DNA of 64,000 nt from Datisca glomerata. Taxonomy: Eukaryota > Streptophyta > Magnoliopsida > Cucurbitales > Datiscaceae. The DNA lies in assembly GCA_003255025.1 (NCBI GenBank), contig QANY01004000.1, positions 620,001-684,000 on the forward strand. The letters run 5' to 3'. How positions within the stretch are numbered: the first letter of the stretch is position 1; every line of letters starts with the position of its first letter. Positions 35,093 through 44,570 of the stretch are shown here, in pieces. The position numbers and the translations under genes are program-made. The notes below the pieces were generated by a model. It was given only the letters and a program-made list of their open reading frames with translations. It did no database searches and had not been told where the DNA came from.

Positions 35093-35196
35093 TGACTTCT
35101 TAAAAAGATTGGAAATAATATCACATGGTGGGTGATGAAGTGATTGACTTCTTAAAAAGATTGGAAATAATATCACATGGTGGGTGATGAAGTGAT
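35093..35196. repeat. Perfect tandem duplication, 2 x 52 bp
   Basis: 35093-35144 and 35145-35196 are identical (starts TGACTTCTTAAAAAGATTGG, ends TGATGAAGTGAT). It lies about 690 bp beyond the MAX2 stop codon. The lack of differences indicates a recent event. Confidence 0.95.
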
Positions 35197-35886
35197 TTTA
35201 GGAGTCGTTTTAGAGATTTTCAAATTTTATAAAAAAGAATTTGTTGTTAAAATTTTATTTTTTATTTTTTTTAGAAACTGTTGACATATATATATTTCGG
35301 GAGAAAGAGAGGGCTCTGTTGGGGTACACGCAAATTCAAGCCAACTTTTTATTTTCGACAAGTGCAAATTCAAGCAAACTTGAACTCCATCGGGCCACAG
35401 AAGTAAAGCAAAGCCCAATGACACTGTCGAATGTAGAGTCTATTTCATCTGCCAATGCTTACAAAGACTTGATTTCATAGACAGTCCACCCGGACATCTT
35501 CTTGATTACACATGACCTCTCATGTGGCAGAGTTGGTGTCAATTCAAAGCTTATTCAAAGGGTAGTCTTTGATCAGTAGAGTAGCTCTTGAACCATAATA
35601 TTGTAGACTTTATGCACAATTGAGAAGACTAGTAATAATCTTGAGGATTTGCGAACATTGATCTTTAGCTAGAGTTTCGATTCAATTCTCAATTTGGTTT
35701 TAGAAAGCGTAATATTAACAGCCCTTTCAACAAGCAAAACTTGGCAATGGGAATTGAGAATCACAAAAAAGAACGAGTAATTGGTACCTCATCTTCCAAA
35801 ACTAAAGCTAACCCAGAAATTTAATTCCATTGTTTGTGCTATTCGCCTCTGGTGCTGAAACAAAAATCATCCGCGTGCTGCTGGTT
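35197..35886. other. Downstream region of MAX2
   Basis: No ORF of note. This stretch includes the presumed 3' UTR of MAX2 (which is read leftwards). No certain polyadenylation signal is assigned. Confidence 0.4.
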
Positions 35887-37971
35887 TTATTCGAGGATTT
35901 GACGGCTATTAAGCGCGTCTTCGAATCTACTACACGAGCCGACTCTCATCTCAGTACTCATATCATTCTCCGGTGCCGGGTAGTAATCTAACCTCAGCTG
36001 CACATCTCTGAGATTCGGAATTCTCAAAAGAAACATCATGAAATGCTCATAAGCTGTTCCATGTATAAACAGCTTTCTAAGAGTGAGGCACTCAGCTAGC
36101 AGCCCTGCTGCAGTGTGTGAGAGACTCCTCTGGTTAAAACTCTGGTCCTGTGGTGGCCAATAATCAAGCTCATTAAGACTCAAACTCCCAATTCCGTTCA
36201 GAATAAACCTCTCCCACAAGCTGAGATCCATCTGCCCTGATGGAGCGGTTAGGGCGTAGCCTATCGTGTCACTGCAATCTAGCTTCATCTTTGATAGGCG
36301 AGGATAGTGACAGAGGAGGCTCAACCCAAACGCACGTTCTGATGGTTTGTGGCGTCCCCTGCAATCTCCTTCTACCCTTATGTGGATTTCTTCTAAATTG
36401 GGGCAATCCTCAAGACCCACGTTTTGTAATGGAGTCAGAAGCTCACCAACACCAATCCAAAGTGATAGATACTGCAATCGGTCCCACCTCTTGTGCCTGA
36501 ACTCATTGCCATTGCTATTACTCGAGTATTTGCATCTCTTCCTCTTGCTCGCATCTATGAAGTCAATACTGAAATTCTCATCGATTTCATTGAGATCAAA
36601 AGTAAAACACCTATTACAAACCGTTTCTTCATTTGCACTCTCAGTTGCTTCTTCCCATACACAATCGACATGAAGCCGCTGAATTCGATTTTGAATAGGC
36701 TCTAGTGCTTGTAAAGAAGCTTTGGTATTTAGATTCTTACAGCAAGAGATTTTAATTTCTGTAAGGGTTTTACGGAGTAAACTTACTAATGTCCTCAACC
36801 CCTTCACTGTGATCTTGTTGCATCCCTCAATCTCGAACTTGGACAACCTGCAACACCCCCTGCCTATCTCTATCAAACCCATATCGCTTAAATCCGCCGA
36901 GTTCTTAATTGACAACGAGTCGAGCCCCTGACATAGTGCGATTCCGTCGAGCTGCGAGCCAATCGCCAGGCAAATCCCGTGGAATTGTCCGAGCTTGAGC
37001 TTCTTCAATTTCGGGCACTTAGAATTAAGCACTTCTAATGCTGGCCCACTATTCCTAACATTCTTAGCGACATCCAGGACCAATTCCTCCAGCAATGGAA
37101 TCCCGGAGAATACATCCACCAGAGTTCGAATGCTAATCTTTGCGTCTTCGGAGGTAAATTCATCGTTGTTTGGATCGCCCCTGGCGTTCGATAATGTCGA
37201 AGTATCCGCGAGGTGAAGAAGAGTGAGGCTCGGGCAGTTGGTGGCTATGGCGGACAAAGCTTCGTCGCCGACGAATCCAATGTACCTCGGGTCGAACATA
37301 CACGCCATAAGTAGCTGCTTGAGGTTAGGACAAGTTTCGGTTATGGTTTGGATCTCTTGTGATCTGAAACCCTCAACAAACGACGTCGTAAGCAGATTCA
37401 GTCTTGAAATTGATTTGGCTGTGATAGGGTATGCTTGAAGGACGGGGGGGAGGTCCTCAGTCCAGTAGTAGTATTCCGATAGGTCCAGCGAGGAAAGAGA
37501 TTGGCAATGTTCGAGTATAGGGGCGAGGTCAGCTCCGGGATCCAATTGCGGCCGTTGATGCCACCGGACCAGCTTGGCTTGGCGTAATCCCGGCCATAGA
37601 GAGGCGAGAATCTGCAGGGTAGTTGGGGATCGGGCATACACGGTGAGAGAAGTGACCATCGGAAAGACAACCCGGAGACGGTTGGCGAGGAGAAGAGCAT
37701 CGGGGGACGAGCAGAGCAGCGCGTGGCCCCAAGGCGAGAGCAGAGAGAGGTCCAAGTGGGTGACTGATCGGAAACATGTCGGGATCATGAAGAGGTCCCG
37801 CGCGTTCCCCCTCAGAGTGAGAGAAAAGCGAGTCGCCCTCTCCAACGACAAGAATTTCCGGCAAACCAGAGACAGCGAATTCCGTGTTCGAGCATCGGAA
37901 ACCAACGCAAATATGTTCGATAGAATAACGTCCGGCAAATCATTTATCGTCCTGGTGCTTGCTCCGGCCAT
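35887..37971 (-). CDS. MAX2: F-box/LRR protein MAX2 (D3 orthologue)
   Basis: Encodes 694 residues in one exon, against 693 in Arabidopsis MAX2. It is the substrate-recognition subunit of a nuclear SCF ubiquitin ligase; with the receptors D14 and KAI2 it directs SMXL repressors to degradation in strigolactone and karrikin responses. The F-box lies at about residues 8-50 (INDLPDVILSNIFALVSDAR, SLSLVCRKFLSLER). It is followed by leucine-rich repeats with conserved pieces such as LSPWGHALL, YWTEDLPPVL, FDPRYIGFVGDEALSAIA, IKISCCKNL and EGDCRGRHKPSE. An acidic, poorly conserved loop is near residues 440-490. The C-terminus keeps NLRDVQLRLDYYPAPENDMS and MRVGSCSRFEDALNSR. The start MAGASTRT at 37971 was chosen because it matches the family; an upstream in-frame Met at 38040 adds 23 unrelated residues. 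No stop or frameshift is seen, and it looks functional. Confidence 0.97.
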   Translation of the reverse strand: MAGASTRTINDLPDVILSNIFALVSDARTRNSLSLVCRKFLSLERATRFSLTLRGNARDLFMIPTCFRSVTHLDLSLLSPWGHALLCSSPDALLLANRLRVVFPMVTSLTVYARSPTTLQILASLWPGLRQAKLVRWHQRPQLDPGADLAPILEHCQSLSSLDLSEYYYWTEDLPPVLQAYPITAKSISRLNLLTTSFVEGFRSQEIQTITETCPNLKQLLMACMFDPRYIGFVGDEALSAIATNCPSLTLLHLADTSTLSNARGDPNNDEFTSEDAKISIRTLVDVFSGIPLLEELVLDVAKNVRNSGPALEVLNSKCPKLKKLKLGQFHGICLAIGSQLDGIALCQGLDSLSIKNSADLSDMGLIEIGRGCCRLSKFEIEGCNKITVKGLRTLVSLLRKTLTEIKISCCKNLNTKASLQALEPIQNRIQRLHVDCVWEEATESANEETVCNRCFTFDLNEIDENFSIDFIDASKRKRCKYSSNSNGNEFRHKRWDRLQYLSLWIGVGELLTPLQNVGLEDCPNLEEIHIRVEGDCRGRHKPSERAFGLSLLCHYPRLSKMKLDCSDTIGYALTAPSGQMDLSLWERFILNGIGSLSLNELDYWPPQDQSFNQRSLSHTAAGLLAECLTLRKLFIHGTAYEHFMMFLLRIPNLRDVQLRLDYYPAPENDMSTEMRVGSCSRFEDALNSRQILE

Positions 37972-38100
37972 GTGAAAGGAGAAACAACTCGTCGCCTTAA
38001 AACACTGACTCGCTCGCTCGCTAAGATATATCTCTATCAATTGCTCTCAGTCAGTCTCTTCACTTATCCTCCATTTCTGGTTCTGATAATTCTCTCGCAG

Positions 38101-38126
38101 TCTCTCTCTCTCTCTCTCTCTCTCTC
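38101..38126. repeat. (TC)13 microsatellite upstream of MAX2
   Basis: Thirteen exact TC units, i.e. (GA)13 on the MAX2 strand, 130-155 bp upstream of the start codon. It is probably in the 5' UTR or core promoter; GA/CT runs are common there in plants. No clear TATA box could be assigned. Confidence 0.9.
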
Positions 38127-38209
38127 AACCTTCTTGGTCATTGCACCGAGAGCAGTAATGGATACTGCTGATGGTAGATTTGTCGTGGAACGAAGAGCCA
38201 CGTGAATAC

Positions 38210-39639
38210 GATGTATCAGATTGGTAGATGGGTTTCTCACGCACTTTCTTGGCGCGTTTAGTAATACGGAGGTTAAATTCGTCAAATAACAATGGTTGGC
38301 GATGGGTGGAAACTGGAAATAGATATTCTAATAAATCTTATCCTGTTTATATCTTCATTTTTTTGTTGATCTAAACCATTGAACGGACCAGATCTCATCA
38401 TCTCTTCCTTTTCTTGAGTGCCTATCCTCTTGTCTTTTCTTTTCTTTTTTGCAAATTCCTCTTGTCTGTTCGGCTCTTCCTAAATATGGATCAATTCACA
38501 TGCCAATAATATCACCATAAGTAGATGTAGTCCCACTTGGCTTAGGATAAATCAAATATAAAAACGAAATTTTGGATAAATAATAGTTGGATAAATACTT
38601 ATGTACAAGTAAAAAAAAGCAAGATTTCGATGGTTTTACCACTGAGATAATACGCCTTGTCTGACGTTGCTCACATGAGATTTTCATTTAATCAGAACAA
38701 TTTAGATTATTAGTTAAGTTAAAAGTAAAATAAAGTGAACAAAGTCTTTTACTTTCACACTTGAGAATTAGGGAACATCAAAATCGTTCAAATTTAAACG
38801 ACGATCTAATCTTTACTGTCATTTATTGTTGGTTTTTCAACGGTAGATAATTGTTTTCTCACTACTGTTGGTACAATTAATTGGAGTAATAAGCATTAAA
38901 ATTCTATGGTATTGGGACAACACCAAGAATAATCTAATCTTAGATCACCCAATATATATAGATACGAAAAATCCTATAATACATATGTTATACAGAACAA
39001 TTGCTTTTTATGTACATGTTAATGTAAATATGTACATATGCATAGTTTCTGTTTAAATTTATGGATATTTTACGTTTTTAATTGTAAAGTATTATAATAC
39101 ATAATCTCACAAACTATTTATAGATAAATTATTATTGAATAGAAAATAATATTTTATTATACCTCATTATATTGAATGACAAAGTTAAATCCCTAAGTTG
39201 TACTATATTTTAAAGGGAACCTAATTAGTAAAAAAAAGAATCAAAATTTTCTCCTTATTAAGCTCCTTTTAATATATTAAGTTAGATATATGACTTCGAG
39301 AATTACTTTCTTTGGGTCCTTTAACGGAATCATGATCGAAATCAAACTGAAGATGATCCATCATTATATCACTTATCAATTGGTATTACATGAGATGATC
39401 AAATAGTGAATTAACTACAATAAAAATATTCCTTTTACTAAATTCAGACTTCCATATAAAAGTGTATGAGAATCAAAAGACAAATTCTAATACTATTACA
39501 TCTTCGGTATTCACTTTAAACACTATAATCTTTAAATCACGAATGTTGATGTCAATTAATATAGAAAATACATTATTTGACATCAACAGATGTGGAATCA
39601 AGTATAATTTAAGTAATTTAATTTAAAGCAATTAGAGAG
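38210..39639. other. Intergenic, AT-rich, no gene
   Basis: The first part presumably holds the MAX2 promoter. Nothing else is recognised; short ORFs such as 38868-39056 show no domain. Confidence 0.5.
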
Positions 39640-39718
39640 GGGTATTAAGATGCAAGAATTAGATACAAAAATAGTAAAAATTGTATTAAGGTGTAAGAAT
39701 CAAAATTTATACAAATAG
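39640..39718 (+). repeat. Dispersed 80-bp repeat, related to 43608-43810
   Basis: GGTATTAAGATGCAAGAATT followed by GTATTAAGGTGTAAGAATC reads in the same order as the reverse complement of 43690-43770. Its origin is unknown; it may be the intergenic part of the pararetrovirus-like sequence near 43 kb. Confidence 0.6.
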
Positions 39719-41259
39719 TGAATTATTGACAACAATTAAATAGTGCAACCGCCACTATTTAATGTTGAAGGAAAAAAGAAGAATAAAGATTTTTAAAAGA
39801 GAGAGGAATAAAGTTTTGTTTCACAAAATCAATTTCGCTCTCAAATAGTTGAAGAGTTAAAAATGAGTTTTTGAGAAACAAATTGGAGATGACTATCTAT
39901 TTATAGTAAAATAAAGTGGAGTTTACTAGGAACTCATCACTTACATGAACTATTCTATTTTATAAAAATAAAAATATTATACATTTATATTTTTGTCTAC
40001 TTTTAACTAAGAAATAGTAAAAGCATGAATAGTTGCATAATTATTTGATAACTAGTACAATTATTACAGAAGAAGACAAAATATAAAGATTCATTGATAA
40101 TCATTATCTCAATTTTCGTGTCTTCATAATTATTTTGTCATGATTGATGTTGTTGAAATGTTATTGAGACTGTTGTACATTAGATTCCTTGATATTTGTT
40201 ATCTTGAATTATTGTGTTTTGATTGTTGATTTTAGAGAAATCATAATTACAGCTTGCAAAAGTCACTGTGACTAGTGCTATTGATAATTGCTTGCTTTGG
40301 AGATCATTATGACTATTACACTGTGCTGAGGTGTCACCATAATACATCTTCAAAATTTATCTTGATTCTTTGATTATGATTTTGTTCAAACATTGGCATT
40401 TTGTCAAGGGTGAATTCTTTGATTGATCTGAATTTATTCATCATTATTGGTTTTGATATTATCAAATGGGTCTTTTAATCGATGAAGAGTAACATTTTTG
40501 GATGATTAGTAACTTGACTATTTGGATGATTTGGAGTCAGATTTGTCATTATCTTCCAAAAGGAAAAGCATTTTTTGAATTATTTTTTTTCAATTTGGAT
40601 TTTGGCTTCATGGCCTTTGATTTACCCTTCGAAGAGGGTTCTGATTTAGTTATGGATCCAGATTTGGATGGTTTGATTTGTGGATCTAAGTGAATGAGCT
40701 CATGAGTTCTTATGGAGCTTGGATAAAAAAATTTATTAGTCTCATAATGGGATGGACACTTGTAGATTCATAATTGATGAATGCGATTATTTTTTAGGTA
40801 TTTAACTTATCCTACCATTTAACATAGTATTCTCTAGTGAATATTTCATTTTCAGCTGAGTATTGTCATTTTAAAATTTAAGGTATTTTATATTTTATTA
40901 AAAATAAAGTATTTGAGTAAATGAAACAACAAATTGAAATATTGTTATAAATCAATTGAAAAATTTCTAAGGTAAGACCATGACTGGACCATCATTTTAA
41001 GAACCAATTTGGGAAATTAATTTTGGAATTGTTATCAAAATTTAAAAACCAATAGTGAGAAAAATCATTATTTTGATGCAAGAAAATATTGTGCCATTCA
41101 TCAATATAGTCAAAATAATTGTATTATTTTTTTATTTAAAACTGTTTTGGAACTTAAAGGATGGATTCTTCAATCCTCCATAGTTATAATTATGAGGATA
41201 GAAAAATAATGGTAAATGATTATTTTCTCAGAATTTCTGATTGGGCTAATTTTTATGGA
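39719..41259. other. Intergenic, AT-rich, no gene
   Basis: Low-complexity AT-rich DNA. The 63-codon ORF at 40502 has no domain. Nothing else is supported. Confidence 0.5.
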
Positions 41260-43186
41260 TTATATTTCTAAGAGAATGTCTCTATACAAACTGAGATTTT
41301 TGTTATTATGTCTAGGAACATAATGAAACTTAAGGATGAAATGAGCTTTGCCAATTTGAGCATGACCCTTCAAATAAGCGAATGAAGGCTCAATATGAAA
41401 GAGACTTTTGTTGGCCATTTTTTGAAAATCAAATGATGATTTCTTGTATTTTGAAAGTGATTGAGCATCAAAGGATATTGAGAATGGGTCATATGGATTG
41501 ACCATGATTGATTGATGATTGGGTTTGATGGACCCAAGTATTGTTGATTGAGTTTGGTTAGCAGTAGAAGACTTCTCTTTGATTTGGCCCTTAAGGGTCA
41601 ATTGTTGAGTCGAAGACTCTTCTATTATTGAACCATTCATCAACCTGACTTTTAATTTTGCCTAATTGTCTACCTATTATAATTAGACTTTGATTGGTGT
41701 AGTTGAGTTGTTCAAGTACTTTTTATTGGGTTTTTCTTCCTTTGCAATCTTGAAAGTAGAAGCGGTGATTACATAATTTTTATGGTTGATGTCCTTAATA
41801 GATGATGATTTATTAATTTCTTAAAAAAATATTTTTCTTCAACTTTGTTATTTCTGAAGATTCATCAATTATGAAAGATTCATAAGTTAATTTTAACATA
41901 TGACAATCTGAATTTGAACTATTATCCTTCAACTCTTGAAGTTTATCATTAGTAAATATTTTAAATTTTAAACAATTATTTTGGTTATCAATCCTACCAG
42001 AATAAGGTAAGTCATTAGTTTTTAAATTCTTTAATGTTTCTTCAATATTTGAATATTCATTAATTATGGAAGATTCACAAGTGGATTCTAACCTATGAAT
42101 ATCTAGTTTAGAGATACTGTCTTGGTCAATAACTTTAACAGATGATTTAATTTTTAAATTTTTGGATGGTTCCTTAATATTTTTTGAAGATTCATAAATT
42201 GTAGATGACTCATAGGTAGATTCTAATATATGTCTATCTGATTCTGAGATATTGTCTCTCAAATATTTTAATTTTTTAAGTATTTTTCATCAAGAGTTCT
42301 CTCATAATGAGTTTGGAAGGGTTCAATAAATTCTTTTTTAGGTTGAAATTTTTTATGATTTATTATGATTTTTTCAAGTGGTGGATGATTAGCAGTCACC
42401 ACACTGGAGTCTTCCTTTACCCATTTAGATTTAGAAATTACTTTAATATTTTTCTCATATATATCCTCGATATAATTAAGAAAAAATATATCAACTCTAA
42501 ATTCTTGCATGAATGTCTTCTATTCAGCAAGTATGATTCTTTTTTATCCATATTATATTTTTCACTGAACCTATTACATCTATCAAGATTGACTGGATCA
42601 TCATTGTGTTGGGCTATCATTTCCCAATCTGGTTTATATTCTTGGTTTAGTGGATTCAAATTTTAGAAATTCTTAATTATTGTTCTATTTTTTGAGTCCT
42701 AAAATCTTGATTATTAATAGATGACTTAGAAAAGTAACTCATAGGGGTAATAGATAGGTTATACTCCCTAATTTGAGAATTAAAAGATTGGTAGTTGATT
42801 TTATTATATTGTTTATTATTGAGGTTTGTTTGACTTTCTTGGGAACTTATTCCTTTAGGTTCTAGACTTTTAATTTTTAAATTTTTTTAATTGTTGCTCT
42901 ATTTGAATCCTAATATCTTGATCATTATCAATAGATGATCTAGAATAGGATTTAAAGTTAATATTTTTAATGGGATGTTTTGGGTATATTCTATACCCTA
43001 TGATCTTTTTTATCATCTGCAAAATATTCAAAATGATATTCTTGATCATCTAGAAGGTATTCAAAATATTAATGATATATTTTATCATCTGCTAATTCAA
43101 AATGCTCTACATCCATTATGTCAATTATTGAAGACATTGTAGACTCAATGCTACTAGAAGAACTATTTCTAGATAATCTACTCATT
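41260..43186 (-). pseudogene. Broken ORF series, possibly from an endogenous pararetrovirus
   Basis: On the minus strand a potential start MSRLSRNSSSSSIESTMSS at 43186 is followed by fragments in varying frames. These are 42659-42438 (NPLNQEYKPDWEMIAQHNDD), 42510-42268, 42262-41813 (acidic, Ser-rich, three diverged repeats built on LESTYESS) and 41643-41260 (NPYDPFSISFDAQSLSKYKK, then LFHIEPSFAYLKGHAQIGKA). Taken together they look like one decayed polyprotein. The style recalls the N-terminal ORF of plant pararetroviruses, and a coat-protein fragment lies next to it on the other strand, but no diagnostic movement-protein motif is readable. The assignment is tentative. Confidence 0.35.
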
Positions 43187-43607
43187 GCTAAAAAATAACT
43201 AAATTATTCTTATGATTGAAAATTTCATACTGTATGTTGATCAGCAATCTGTTATAACTTCTACAACCTCCTACTAGGTCGACTCTTCACCACTTTGCCC
43301 CTACAACCACCCTACCCTCGGGATTTACGTATATAAGAGGTCTTATTATGGTGCATGAATCTAACCAAATAGAAACTGATACATCAGATTCATATATTAT
43401 ATAATCAAAGATTACAGAGAAATAATCAAGCATAAAAATAACCAGCCACTTGGGTGGAGAGTGAGATTAAATAAAAGTAATTATCAAGTAAGCGATTGAG
43501 CAACAATAAAAGCAATAACCAGTCATAAGAGAAGGTGAATAGATTAATTATGCAGATAATTATAGAAAAACAGTAAATATCCCCACCATGTTTGGCACTG
43601 ATTTTAA

Positions 43608-43810
43608 AAGGCGCGAAATTGAGTATAATGTAAAGAGATTATAGAGTGGGTATTAAGATGCAAGAATTAAATAAGAGAACAATAAACACTGTTTGTGTAA
43701 ATCTTTAATCTTACACCTCAATACAGTTTTATTGTTCTCTTATTTAATTATCGCATCTTAATACCCCCTCTATAATCTCTTGTCATTATACTCAATTCCG
43801 CGCCTTTTGC
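43608..43810. repeat. Large imperfect inverted repeat
   Basis: The left arm (43608-43688, starting AAAAGGCGCGAAATTGAG, then GGGTATTAAGATGCAAG) is matched in reverse by the right arm (43727-43810, ending AATTCCGCGCCTTTT), with an unpaired centre of about 38 bp. The centre plus right arm, in reverse, is a longer version of the repeat at 39640. It separates divergent ORF sets (minus to the left, plus to the right). Confidence 0.8.
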
Positions 43811-43997
43811 TTGGGAATTGTGGCTATGACTTTAAGTCTTAAATTTTTCATTGGAACGTCAAGTAATATTACTTCGCGTATCCATGATCAATTCACTAAT
43901 CTTAGGTGTCCAATCCTAAATTATTTTCACTGGTATGAAAATATATTAATGACAAGGGAGGATAGTAATCAACTTTTTTTAAAATAAATTACTCAAT

Positions 43998-44570
43998 TTG
44001 TTCACACACAAAATTAGAGCAATCCTCAGTAATAACTTAGGTAATATAGACTATAATAGTCTCACGTACGGTATAATAATACATAAGGAAAGTCTAAAAA
44101 TGTGTATTGAAAAAAATTTGACAAACGTTTCTCTAAGAATAAAAATTATTCTAGAAGAAAATTCAATAAAAAATTTAGTAATAAATTTAAGTGTTTTAAA
44201 TATGGCCAGAATGGTCATTTTAATATATGTCAAGTAAAAAATAAAATTAATCAATTAAAAATCTTTGATGAAGATAAACAATAATTGTTTAGAATTATAA
44301 AATCAATAGAATATTATGAGAGTGATAGGGATGATTTAGGAGAATTTGAATATCCTGAATCCTCAGAATTTAACTCTTCAACTTCTGACAGTGATTCTCC
44401 TAACATCTCTCTTGGGTGTAGGTATAGTTGTTGTCAAAAGGTAAATGTTTTGAATGAAGAACAAAAAATATCTTGTTAGATCTAATAACCAAAATTGAAA
44501 ATCCATAATTAAAACAAGAATATTTAGCAAGACTTAGGAAAGTAATTTTGAAGAAATAAAATTCTAAGTC
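43998..44570 (+). pseudogene. Endogenous pararetrovirus fragment (Caulimoviridae coat-protein region)
   Basis: Three successive pieces in shifting frames match the end of a caulimovirid coat-protein region. A capsid stretch (HKIRAILSNNLGNIDYNSLT, then a KESLKMCIEKNL stretch) comes first. Next is a basic stretch with a zinc knuckle, CFKYGQNGHFNIC, whose second Cys is Tyr. Last is an acidic, Ser-rich part (FEYPESSEFNSSTSDSDSPN) followed by a Cys pair motif. Frame changes and a stop near 44281 separate them, and the protease and RT that should follow are absent. It is an old, inactive integrated copy. The genus is not assigned. Confidence 0.55.

Noticed and set aside
36240..37975. Several plus-strand ORFs of 70-133 codons across MAX2
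   Set aside because: They lie opposite the intact MAX2 coding sequence, have no domain and follow from its codon bias.
37972..38285. ORFs on both strands just upstream of MAX2
   Set aside because: They cross the TC repeat and promoter; the repeat codes for SLSLSL or ERERER runs, a typical artefact.
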